Part shown: one piece after another, positions 18,869 through 26,669 of the stretch
How the letters are laid out: the number at the start of each line of letters is the position of its first letter
How positions within the stretch are numbered: position 1 is the first letter of the stretch
NCBI GenBank assembly: GCA_937951135.1
Contig: CALFCI010000027.1
Coordinates: forward strand, 1-45,727
Direction of reading: 5' to 3'
DNA length: 45,727 nt
Source of the DNA: an uncultured Aquimarina sp.
GTDB lineage: Bacteria; Bacteroidota; Bacteroidia; Flavobacteriales; Flavobacteriaceae
Notes under the pieces: model-generated
Told to the model about the DNA's origin: nothing
The model's database searches: none
What the model saw: the letters and a program-made list of their open reading frames with translations, nothing else
Made by a program: the position numbers and the translations under genes

Positions 18869-19065
18869 GTTGATGGTTGATCGTTGTCAGTTGATGGTTG
18901 ATTTTTTTTTAATCGTAACTCCAAAATCGTAAATCGTACTTCTATTTTAGTTGATGGTTGATAGTTGATGGTTTTTTTGTCTAAAATCTAGTATCTAATA
19001 GCGAAGCGGTCTCAAATCTAATTTCGTACTTCTAACTTCCGACTTCCGACTTCGTAAATCTAATC
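18869..19065. repeat. Degenerate heptamer arrays downstream of recQ
   Basis: Four runs with 7-base register fill almost all of the space after recQ. GTTGATG, GTTGATC, GTTGTCA, GTTGATG, GTTGATT (18869-18903) continue in phase through T7 into AATCGTA, ACTCCAA, AATCGTA, AATCGTA (18911-18938). GTTGATG, GTTGATA, GTTGATG follow at 18950-18970. TCTAAAA, TCTAGTA, TCTAATA follow at 18980-19000. After a 9-base break come TCTCAAA, TCTAATT, TCGTACT, TCTAACT, TCCGACT twice, TCGTAAA and TCTAATC (19010-19065). No protein is encoded. Confidence 0.85.
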
Positions 19066-19150
19066 TAGTTTTCGGTTATCAGCCTATTTGCGATGTGGCA
19101 TAGTATATTGATCCAATTTCTAATATAACTCACTAACTGAAGTCAAAATA

Positions 19151-19795
19151 TCATAAAGTATCTTTGAATCTTTTTAAAATAACATCTTTATTATGCTGTG
19201 CTACCCAAGGATTATTCAAAACCTTAATAATCGTACTTTTATGGAAAGTTTTATGATAATGTAAACTAAACACATCGCTTATACTCACACTCTCTTCTGG
19301 GGCTTCTTGAAGCGTTAACGTATCCCCTACGCTCACTGTTCCAGGTTCTAAAACTCTAATATACACTCCAGAAAATGTAGTCGCAATAAACTGTTTCAAT
19401 ATGGTTTGTGTTCCGAACCGTACTCCCAATTTATAACAAGGCTCCCTAGGTTGTGTTACTTGCACTAAGGCACCTCCTAATTTATAAACAGCCCCTATCT
19501 GTATCGTAGTTTCATCCAAACCTGCAACCGTAAGGTTTTCTCCAAACATCCCATGATCCCATTCCAATTCTGGAAAACGTTCTTTCCAATACGGATAGTG
19601 ATCTAGCGAGTATAAATAACAAGCCTTGTTTACTCCTCCATGAAACCTACGATCTACTACATGATCCCCTTTTACGTCTTCGGTTCCTAAATAAATAGGT
19701 TGCGCTGTAGGATATTTAAAAATTCCTGTTTTCACTTCTTTACCTCGCCATGCGATTACTTGTGTTTCCCCTATATTTGTTGCACTAATATTCAT
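19151..19795 (-). CDS. MOSC domain protein (YiiM-like)
   Basis: The 214-residue protein has a MOSC beta-barrel. Visible features are DHVVDRRFHGGVNKACY, MFGENLTVAGLDE, IGAVYKLGGALVQVTQPREP with the conserved Cys120 in REPCYKLG, and a C-terminal helical extension. MOSC domains bind molybdenum cofactor through the conserved cysteine; YiiM proteins reduce 6-N-hydroxylaminopurine with Moco in E. coli. Substrate is not assignable here. It starts three bases after the stop of the TruA-like gene, so the two form one minus-strand transcription unit. Confidence 0.87.
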   Translation of the reverse strand: MNISATNIGETQVIAWRGKEVKTGIFKYPTAQPIYLGTEDVKGDHVVDRRFHGGVNKACYLYSLDHYPYWKERFPELEWDHGMFGENLTVAGLDETTIQIGAVYKLGGALVQVTQPREPCYKLGVRFGTQTILKQFIATTFSGVYIRVLEPGTVSVGDTLTLQEAPEESVSISDVFSLHYHKTFHKSTIIKVLNNPWVAQHNKDVILKRFKDTL

Positions 19796-19798
19796 TTC

Positions 19799-20587
19799 CT
19801 AATCTTTAAATATAACTGCGTTTAAAATTAACCCTGACCCAGGTACGATATGCTCTAGCAATATTCGCTCTTCATTACGGTCTAGTGTCTTTTTTATAAA
19901 ATCTAATGTCATTTTACCTTTACCCACATCCAATATTGCACCCATCATTAAACGAATCTGATTCCGTTTAAATCCTTCTCCACGCACTCTTAATAAATAG
20001 CTCTGCTCTGGGAAAAAATTAGCGGTATAGATATCATTTTCTACAATCTCACAACATTCAATTTCTCCTTCAAATACGGTATGTTCTGTAGGTCTGAAAC
20101 AATAGGATTTAAAATTATGCTTACCCTCAAATAATTTTGCTGCTTCTTGCATTACCGAAATATCTAACGACTCCACAACATTATACATAAAAGGAGCACA
20201 AAAAGGGTGAAATTTTGAACCGGAATAAAATAAGTAAATATACTCCTTGATTTTGGGATGTTGGATGATATTAAAATCTGCATTGGTTTCTTCAATACTC
20301 AACGCCTTGACATCCTGAGGTAGATTAGCATTAAATACCGGAAAAAAAGCTTCGATATCCAAAGGTTCATGATCTAAAAACAATTCAACATAGGTCTGAT
20401 TTGCAGAAACTTTAGCATCTGTTCTACCAGTGGCCAATATTTTAAAATCCTTATGCTCTAATACATAAGAGATAGTACGTTCTACGGCACGTTGCAGCGT
20501 ATTTACATCAGGTTGTTTTTGCCATCCGTGAAATCTAAATCCTAAATATTGCAATTCAATGATATAGTAATATCGTTTTCGAAACAT
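19799..20587 (-). CDS. truA: TruA-like tRNA pseudouridine synthase
   Basis: From the ATG at 20587 the protein (262 aa) begins MFRKRYYYIIELQYLGFRFHG, the usual TruA start. A longer frame to 20635 adds an unlikely hydrophobic leader. The catalytic aspartate is Asp57 in ATGRTDAKVSA, and the FFPEQSYLLRVRGEGFKRNQ region matches the second TruA domain. TruA converts U38-40 of tRNA anticodon arms to pseudouridine. The active-site loop is unusual: canonical TruA has RTDxGVHA, here RTDAKVSA, with Gly and His replaced. It could therefore be a divergent paralogue with another canonical TruA elsewhere in the genome. It is three bases ahead of the MOSC gene. Confidence 0.8.
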   Translation of the reverse strand: MFRKRYYYIIELQYLGFRFHGWQKQPDVNTLQRAVERTISYVLEHKDFKILATGRTDAKVSANQTYVELFLDHEPLDIEAFFPVFNANLPQDVKALSIEETNADFNIIQHPKIKEYIYLFYSGSKFHPFCAPFMYNVVESLDISVMQEAAKLFEGKHNFKSYCFRPTEHTVFEGEIECCEIVENDIYTANFFPEQSYLLRVRGEGFKRNQIRLMMGAILDVGKGKMTLDFIKKTLDRNEERILLEHIVPGSGLILNAVIFKD

Positions 20588-20670
20588 ATCTATAATACTA
20601 ATGAGGATCGAATATAGATAAATTCTGTATTTCATCGATTGTATATCGTAATTTTAAATTCAAAATAGTA

Positions 20671-20699
20671 TTGATCTATAATTTTAAATGTTATATTTG
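20671..20699 (+). promoter_or_regulatory. Promoter for the LysM gene
   Basis: TTG at 20671-20673, an 18-base spacer and TATATTTG at 20692-20699, a complete consensus match. The leader to the ATG at 20740 would be about 35 bases. Confidence 0.65.
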
Positions 20700-20739
20700 G
20701 ATAAACCTGATTACACAATCTTAATAAAAAAAAATAATT

Positions 20740-21117
20740 ATGGTAAAGTCAAAATATCAAGGAGTTTTAGATCTAGGTCAAGAATTAAGCATTAAAAACG
20801 GTGACGTACAAGAAGAAAATGGTATCCTGAAAATTAATGGTACTGCAAATACACCTTATGAAAAAAATCTGTTATGGGATAAAATTAAAGAACTCGGCGG
20901 AGAATCACCTTCAGATATCGTTGCTGATATTACTGTTGAAGACGAATCTATATTCCATCGTCACACTGTGAAAAGTGGAGAATCTTTAAGTAAAATTGCA
21001 AAGCATTATTATAAAGATCCTATGAAATACAAAGCTATTTTTGAAGCAAACACTAATATTCTTTCAAATCCAGATGTTATTCATCCTGATCAAGTATTAG
21101 TGATCCCTAATGTTTAG
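20740..21117 (+). CDS. Small LysM protein with BON-like N-terminus
   Basis: The 125-residue protein has no signal peptide. Residues ~25-65 resemble a BON-type module (NGILKINGTANTPYEKNLLW), and residues ~75-124 are a LysM domain (HTVKSGESLSKIAKHYYKD ending HPDQVLVIPNV). This order and size match the YgaU/Kbp family, cytoplasmic or periplasmic BON-LysM proteins; E. coli Kbp binds potassium. Function here is inferred only from architecture. It has its own strong promoter and is followed by a hairpin with a T-run, so it is monocistronic. Confidence 0.87.
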   Translation: MVKSKYQGVLDLGQELSIKNGDVQEENGILKINGTANTPYEKNLLWDKIKELGGESPSDIVADITVEDESIFHRHTVKSGESLSKIAKHYYKDPMKYKAIFEANTNILSNPDVIHPDQVLVIPNV

Positions 21118-21143
21118 AAATACACCTACCAAATAGAGAAAAA

Positions 21144-21213
21144 GGCTGTCTAAAAAGCAATTCTATTTTACGTATTCTTTATGTAAATCAATGAATTAAC
21201 TTTTTTAGACAGT
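21144..21213. terminator. GTCTAAAAA inverted repeat, terminator or element end
   Basis: Arms GGCTGTCTAAAAAG (21144-21157) and CTTTTTTAGACAGT (21200-21213) are followed by a T-run, between the convergent LysM gene and the IS256 remnant. The same arm sequence recurs at the ends of the IS1182 element (40264, 41773) and at 34652-34735, so this may be a transposon-derived hairpin reused as a terminator. Confidence 0.55.
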
Positions 21214-21250
21214 TTTTTTATGCCTTATATCCAAAAAAGATTCAATCAAA

Positions 21251-22075
21251 TTAACAATTCTCTGGATTTTTTAATTTAGGTTCAAATTTAAAATTATAAA
21301 TGGGATAGCTATATTTTTTATTACCTTCTTCAATAGCTACACTAGAGATTAAAGCTAGTGCTGATTCTTCAGAGAGGATTTCAGGCCTGACTTTTAGTGT
21401 ATGCCTTATACTACGGTTAAAGTGTTCTATCCAGTTTGTGGTATACATCATACTTCTTATTCCGATATTATAATTTAAATACGTAAAATAATGTTGCCAA
21501 GCGTTTTGTTCTAATGCTTTGACCAATCCTTTACATGACTTCCACTTCGCTTTAAGTTGTTGAACCTGTTGTATTGCTTTCTCTTTTGTATTCGTAGAAT
21601 CATTAGGAGCAAACAACGCTCTAAGATCTTGTGCTAATATCTTTTTATCTTCTGCGCTGACTGTAGTTTGTAAGTTGTGTTGTAAATGCGCTATACATAG
21701 TTGATGAGCTGTATTAGGAAAAACCGATGCTACAGCACTAGTTAAGAGCTTTAGGTTGTCAGAAATTATCAAACCTACAGATTTTAGGTTTCTTTGCTTT
21801 AATCCTTGTAAAATAAGTGTCCAACCTTTTGCTGATTCTGTAGGCAAGGTCTCTATAGCAATTACCGCTCTTGTATAATCTTCTTTTAAGCCTAAAATAA
21901 TGTAATAGCATTCATTTTGACATACACCATTTCTGCTTACTTCCACTTGTAACCCATCGATATAAAGAGCTAAATAATGAGGCGACAGTTCTCGTTCTCG
22001 CCAAGATTGCATCTGCTCATAAAAACTTTGTGAAAGGTTACCAATACTACTCTTACTATAATGCTTATCGTACAT
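21251..22075 (-). pseudogene. IS256-family (mutator) transposase, N-terminus lost
   Basis: The 274-residue frame corresponds to the catalytic and C-terminal parts of a transposase normally about 400 residues long. The catalytic triad is recognisable: Asp in YIDGLQVEV, Asp in GLIISDNLKLL, and Glu in TNWIEHFNRSIRHTLK. HQLCIAHLQHNL is the typical H/C-containing helix. Upstream, in the same frame, the codons for INIPDINDIM precede a TAA just before MYDKHYSKSS, and another stop lies ahead of those, so the N-terminal DNA-binding region is broken rather than simply unstarted. I could not find matching terminal inverted repeats on both sides. It separates the housekeeping block from the xylose cluster. 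Confidence 0.85.
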
Positions 22076-22277
22076 CGTTTACATAATATCATTAATATCT
22101 GGTATGTTAATTTTTTAGAGTATATCCTTCAAAAGAAACTTCTTTGAGGGAACCTTTTAATCTCTGAATAAAACCAACAATACACGTTTAAAAAACCCTT
22201 AGCGATCTCTTGGCATACGACTCTAATTCACTGCCATGTAAAACGTAATGCTATAATAAAATTCTAAATTAAGCATT

Positions 22278-23312
22278 TTATTTTACATAAAATTTGTATG
22301 AAGTTTTAGAACTGTATTCTTGATTTTCCTGTAAGATAACCGATGGAAAATGAGGCTGATTAGGCGAATCTGGATAATGTTGTGTTTCTAAACAAAAACC
22401 TCTTCTCTTATGATGCTTTCCGTTCAAATGGTTTCCTGAATACAATTGCAATCCTGGTTGGTCTGAACACACTTCAAGAACTCTTCCACTTTTATCATGA
22501 TATGCCGTAGCAATAGGTCTTACATCCTTATTTTGATTATTCAATACAAAACAATGATCGTAGCCGGAACCAAGAGTTAATTGCTGGTTGTTTTCACCAA
22601 TATCTCTACCTATTGTTTTAAATGTCCTAAAATCGAAAGCTGTATCCTTAACTGTAATAATTTTTCCTGTGGGTATTGAAAATTCATTAACAGGTAACAT
22701 TCCATCTGCATCTATTTGCAAATGATGATCTAAAATATCGTCTTTAAAATTTCCAGATAAATTAAAATAAGAATGATTGGTAAGGTTAATAACGGTCTTT
22801 TTGTCTGTATTTGCTATATATGAAATGTCTAATACATTGTTATGATGCAGGGTATACGTTACCGTAATACTTAAATTCCCTGGAAAACCCTCTTCCATAT
22901 CTTTACTTAGATAATTTAGGACTAAGGAAACCTCATTTTTATTTGTTTTTGTAGAAGCACTCCAAAGGACTTTATGTAATCCTTTGGAGCCTCCATGTAG
23001 GGTATTTGAACCGTCGTTTTTTTCTAAAGCATATCGGTTTCCACCTAAAGTAAATTGACCATTAGCAATACGATTTGCATAGGGACCTATTATAGCTCCA
23101 AGATAAAAATCATCATTTATATAGTGCTGTAACGCATCATAGCCTAAAACAATATTTTCTATAACACCTTTTTTATCTGGTGTTTTAATCGCTGTAATGA
23201 TACCACCATAATTAATAATACTGACTTCCATTCCGTTGGGGTTTTTCAAAATAAAAGTAGCTACAGAGCTACTGTTTTCGGTTATTCCGTATTTACTTTT
23301 TTGAATAGTCAT
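22278..23312 (-). CDS. galM: Aldose 1-epimerase (mutarotase)
   Basis: The 344-residue protein carries the family active site: NDGSNTLHGG with His106, VINLTNHSYFNLSG with the catalytic acid His180, and GFCLETQHYPDSPNQP with the catalytic base Glu309. It interconverts alpha and beta anomers of aldoses (galactose, glucose, xylose). No signal peptide is visible, so it is cytoplasmic. It is the last gene of the minus-strand xylose cluster, but about 1 kb of repeat-rich DNA separates it from the glycosidase gene, so it is probably a separate transcription unit. Anomer conversion of xylose before isomerisation fits the context. Confidence 0.92.
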   Translation of the reverse strand: MTIQKSKYGITENSSSVATFILKNPNGMEVSIINYGGIITAIKTPDKKGVIENIVLGYDALQHYINDDFYLGAIIGPYANRIANGQFTLGGNRYALEKNDGSNTLHGGSKGLHKVLWSASTKTNKNEVSLVLNYLSKDMEEGFPGNLSITVTYTLHHNNVLDISYIANTDKKTVINLTNHSYFNLSGNFKDDILDHHLQIDADGMLPVNEFSIPTGKIITVKDTAFDFRTFKTIGRDIGENNQQLTLGSGYDHCFVLNNQNKDVRPIATAYHDKSGRVLEVCSDQPGLQLYSGNHLNGKHHKRRGFCLETQHYPDSPNQPHFPSVILQENQEYSSKTSYKFYVK

Positions 23313-23491
23313 TTTTATTATTTTTTAGACGATTATTATTCAATGTTTTATGATGAATAAATCATTCTATAATTTTTTCTAAAATAGTAGTGTTATGATT
23401 TGTTTCTTTTATTAAACCTGAAGAGTTATTCATCAATATATTTTTGTAATACTATTTATCATTTGAATTTACTGAAATACAATGTTTACTC
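23313..23491. other. AT-rich leader region of galM
   Basis: No gene is seen. The stretch GAATAAATCATTCTATA near 23355-23371 contains the TTCTATA half of the xylR palindrome, but without a matching partner at the right spacing. The rest of the 1-kb gap (to 24343) holds the repeats listed separately. Confidence 0.4.
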
Positions 23492-23641
23492 AATCGAGCC
23501 TGTCTTTCTACTGGATAGGGAGGTTAAGCACAAGCTTTTTCGCCTCCGTTTCAGAATTGTAACTAAACCGTAGCGCTGCTATGCTTGATACTGAATCGAG
23601 CGTGTTTTCCTACTGGATAGGGATGTACAGCACAAGCTTTT
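23492..23641. repeat. Imperfect 48-bp direct repeat, two copies 102 bases apart
   Basis: AATCGAGCCTGTCTTTCTAC at 23492 and AATCGAGCGTGTTTTCCTAC at 23594 both continue with TGGATAGGGA and end with AGCACAAGCTTTT. The intervening bases are not repeated. No coding potential. Confidence 0.75.
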
Positions 23642-23943
23642 CTTCTTTACTGAACTAAAAAAATCTTAATTTTATTTTCCAGTACATTCAAACAACAACT
23701 GGTATAAGTATTCTTTGTTACAATAAGAGTGGACTCCTTTTAACCAATTTTTAAAGTTTCTAATTTGAATATGCGATATCTTGAAGTTCTTTCCTTTCAG
23801 GGAAAGGATTTATTTTAGATTAGGATAATCTTCTTTAAGCGGTTTATAGCCAGACCCATCCACAGACTCTTTTGATATCTTCATCGCTCTAAGATTTCAA
23901 TATAATTCGCTTATAAACAATGATTTGAGAACTAAATGAGTAA

Positions 23944-24068
23944 TCCTAATGAACTATCCCTAGTCAGAGCCATCAGGGTATAAGACCACTCTGCTACAAG
24001 AACCAAGAACCAAGAACCAAGATGAAATAGCATCTTGGTTCTTGGTGTTAAAAGTCTTGAATCTGGTC
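23944..24068. repeat. Dispersed intergenic repeat, copy 2, with heptamers and a perfect 16-bp stem
   Basis: Three AACCAAG heptamers (24001-24021) are followed by a loop and TCTTGGT twice, so ACCAAGAACCAAGATG (24009-24024) pairs perfectly with CATCTTGGTTCTTGGT (24031-24046). It continues GTTAAAA, G, TCTTGAA, TCTGGTC, the same block as in copy 1 at 14503-14524. The left part (TAGTTCATTA read on the minus strand) matches copy 3 at 34436-34530. Confidence 0.75.
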
Positions 24069-24121
24069 ACTCCAACCAAGGCAGAGCCTTGAGAAATTCT
24101 ATTGATTAAACTAAAAATCAG

Positions 24122-24262
24122 CTAAGTACATGACAAAAAACGATAACCTTATAAAAACACACGCCTACCCCCTTTCAAGAGGGGAATTATATAATGATTG
24201 TATGCTTACAATGGTCTGTAATGAATAATCAATTACTAGTTACGATTTTTGTCATATACTAA
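24122..24262. mobile_element. MITE-like element, copy A (GTACATGAC terminal repeats)
   Basis: The left end CTAAGTACATGACAAAAAAC and the right end read on the minus strand, TTTAGTATATGACAAAAATC, are imperfect inverted repeats extending into CGATAAC/CGTAAC. About 141 bp, no ORF. It lies 81 bases from the stop side of the glycosidase gene. Confidence 0.6.
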
Positions 24263-24343
24263 AAAAAATCAGCTTACTTATGATGCTTTATAATTTACTT
24301 GCTCAAATGTGTTTCATTTATAAATGAAAAGGGAACTCAAAAA

Positions 24344-25708
24344 TTAAAATTCTGAAACAACTTCGCCTCCTTCTAACCAAATAATCATATTAAGCACTAG
24401 ATAATTCCAATTTTTAAAACCTTTATTTAAAACCGGTTGACCGCTTTCTGGTAAATAATATTCATGCATAGCTCCATTTTCTTCAATATCTCTACCAAAC
24501 ATTTTTATGGTTTCAGTAGCCATTTCCTTTGCTTCATCATTATAATTATAATTGAGTAACCCCTTAAAGGTCAAATAATTTGAAACACCCCAAATTGGAC
24601 CTAACCATGATGAAGGATTTCCCGAAGCTCTAACATCATACATTTTTTCTAAAGGAGATAACGTTCTTACGCCATATGGGGAATTGAAACGCTTTTTATC
24701 AAGGTAGTGTTCTTTTACAATTCTTTCAGCTTGTTCAGGTGTTGCTATTTTACCCCATAGCGGCATAAACCCAGACCAAACGTCTAATCGTTCTATAACA
24801 CAATCCCACTTTTTTGCACCTCCAATATGTAAATCTTGCCAACCCTTAGGAGCATGATAATCAGACATATTTAAATCTACACTATAATAAAAGCCATCTC
24901 TTTCATCCCAACAATGTGTTCTAATACTTTGTAATAAGTCCTCGGCATCTTTTTTATAGAAAGAGGCTATTTCAGACAAGTTAAGAGTATTAGCAAGGTA
25001 TTCCATAGCTTTTAGTTCTTTATAAAGTAAAGTATTTAAAAATATAGATCCCGAGCTCTTATCTGGTCTGTAGAACGTTGATGGGTCTGTGTCAACTCCA
25101 ATACTAACATCGTTAGCCCAAAAACAAAGTCCTGTTTCATTATTTTTATAATGATTTTGATATGCGTTGACAAAAGCTTGTAGAAAATAGAATTTTTCTC
25201 TAAGCCATTCCGCATTTCCATTATCTTGCTTCACTAAGAATGCCGCATGCTGCGCTAGACATGGCTTATGCATGTTACTTTCATATAAACCTCCGTACTC
25301 CTCAATAACTTTTTCCATCCTTTCAACACGGCTTCCTGAATTCCTTGGGATATAAAAAGGAATCCAACCATTCATACCACCAAAACTTAGATAATTAAGG
25401 ACGCAACCTCTTTCATACTTAAGTGCTTCTTTCCTTTCGCTTTTACTACCTTTATCTAATAAAATTTGTCTTATCGCAACATTAGTTAACCAAGAGTCCC
25501 AATCCCATAATACATCTGCATATTGATCACTTCCAGGGGTAATAAATGGATATTGCAATACTCCTCCCGGTTCTTTAAACATTCCTTTATAATCAGCATA
25601 AATATGTTTTTTAATAATTGGCACATAATACTCCCAATCTTTATCACTTTGAGCGTGTAATAAAAAGGAAGTTATGATTAAAAAGACTGTTGCTTTAATT
25701 TTTTTCAT
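24344..25708 (-). CDS. Secreted glycoside hydrolase, GH63/GH37-like (alpha,alpha)6 barrel
   Basis: The 454-residue protein starts with a cleavable signal peptide (MKKIKATVFLIITSFLLHAQ). The rest matches MGH1-like/GH63-like glycosidases: DVLWDWDSWLTNVAIRQ near the N-terminal third, ESNMHKPCLAQHAAFL, RLDVWSGFMPLWGKIA, and GNPSSWLGPIWGVSNYL, plus ENGAMHEYYLPESGQP near the C-terminus. These Trp/Asp/Glu-rich segments are typical of trehalase and mannosylglycerate/alpha-glucosidase relatives. Exact substrate is not visible. It sits between tal and galM in the xylose cluster but in a separate unit (297-base gap), and is closely bracketed on both sides by copies of a MITE-like element, which suggests separate acquisition. 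Confidence 0.82.
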   Translation of the reverse strand: MKKIKATVFLIITSFLLHAQSDKDWEYYVPIIKKHIYADYKGMFKEPGGVLQYPFITPGSDQYADVLWDWDSWLTNVAIRQILLDKGSKSERKEALKYERGCVLNYLSFGGMNGWIPFYIPRNSGSRVERMEKVIEEYGGLYESNMHKPCLAQHAAFLVKQDNGNAEWLREKFYFLQAFVNAYQNHYKNNETGLCFWANDVSIGVDTDPSTFYRPDKSSGSIFLNTLLYKELKAMEYLANTLNLSEIASFYKKDAEDLLQSIRTHCWDERDGFYYSVDLNMSDYHAPKGWQDLHIGGAKKWDCVIERLDVWSGFMPLWGKIATPEQAERIVKEHYLDKKRFNSPYGVRTLSPLEKMYDVRASGNPSSWLGPIWGVSNYLTFKGLLNYNYNDEAKEMATETIKMFGRDIEENGAMHEYYLPESGQPVLNKGFKNWNYLVLNMIIWLEGGEVVSEF

Positions 25709-25775
25709 AATATTACGATTGTTTAATACTCTTTGTTTTTTTTTACTTGAGTTATTCTTATTTAAAATAATAGGG

Positions 25776-25944
25776 CTAAGTACATGACAAAAAATAGTTG
25801 TTCTCTATGTAAAGTTACATCGTCGCTTTGTAAGTTAGACCTACTAAGTTTTAGAAACCTAGTAGATCTAACAGTGTGAGTAATTATAAAATGATGATGA
25901 TCAAAAACATGAAGTGTATCGACTAATTTTTTGTCCTGTACTAA
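25776..25944. mobile_element. MITE-like element, copy B, with internal hairpin
   Basis: The left end CTAAGTACATGACAAAAAAT and the right end on the minus strand, TTTAGTACAGGACAAAAAAT, bound about 169 bp. Inside, TTAGACCTACTA and TAGTAGATCTAA (25835-25871) form a hairpin. It lies 67 bases upstream of the glycosidase start. No ORF. Confidence 0.6.
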
Positions 25945-26005
25945 AATTTTATAGATAAATTAACTTCGCTTTCTTTTGTAGAACTCTAACCATCGTGTTT
26001 ATTGG

Positions 26006-26659
26006 CTAGTTCCCTTTTTTATAATCCTCTAAAAATTTAGCTAAACCACTATCTGTTAATGGATGATTTAACAATCCTGTTATAGAAGACAAAGGCCCTG
26101 TCATAACATCTGAACCAATTTTTGCGCAGTTAATAACGTGCATAGTATTACGTACAGAGGCCGATAGTATTTGAGTTTTAAAACCATAATTATCATACAC
26201 CTGTCTAATATCTGCTATAAGCTGCAATCCATCTGTAGAAATATCATCTAAACGCCCTAAAAACGGAGATACATAGGTTGCTCCTGCCTTTGCTGCCAAT
26301 AAAGCTTGCCCAACAGAAAACACTAAAGTCACATTCGTTTTAATGCCTTTATCAGAAAAATATTTACACGCTTTAATTCCAGCAGCTATCATTGGTAATT
26401 TTACCACGATTTGAGGATTTAAAGCAGCCAATTCTTCACCTTGCGCAATCATACCTTCATAATCTGTTGCAATAACTTCTGCTGAAACATCACCTTCAAC
26501 TGCTTTACAGATTTTCGTATAGTGTTCTAAAATATTATTGGCTCCTGTAATCCCTTCTTTTGCCATTAAAGATGGGTTTGTTGTTACCCCATCTAATACG
26601 CCTAAATCTTGCGCTTCTTTTATTTGATCAAGATTTGCTGTGTCTATAAAAAATTTCAT
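26006..26659 (-). CDS. tal: Transaldolase / fructose-6-phosphate aldolase family
   Basis: The 217-residue length identifies the short TalC/FSA-type subfamily. It begins MKFFIDTANLDQIKEAQ; VTTNPSLMAKEG follows, and Lys87 in PQIVVKLPM is the Schiff-base lysine. The segment YVSPFLGRLDDI and ASVRNTMHV are also characteristic. It would transfer dihydroxyacetone units between fructose 6-phosphate and erythrose 4-phosphate, or act as an FSA aldolase; the neighbourhood (ten bases after transketolase, xylose genes upstream) favours transaldolase in the pentose phosphate pathway. It is the last gene of the unit. Confidence 0.92.
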   Translation of the reverse strand: MKFFIDTANLDQIKEAQDLGVLDGVTTNPSLMAKEGITGANNILEHYTKICKAVEGDVSAEVIATDYEGMIAQGEELAALNPQIVVKLPMIAAGIKACKYFSDKGIKTNVTLVFSVGQALLAAKAGATYVSPFLGRLDDISTDGLQLIADIRQVYDNYGFKTQILSASVRNTMHVINCAKIGSDVMTGPLSSITGLLNHPLTDSGLAKFLEDYKKGN

Positions 26660-26669
26660 ATATCTGTTT

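Noticed and set aside
18869..19065. CRISPR array or STR satellite
   Set aside because: There are no 20-40 bp direct repeats with unique spacers; the periodicity is seven bases and the words are degenerate.
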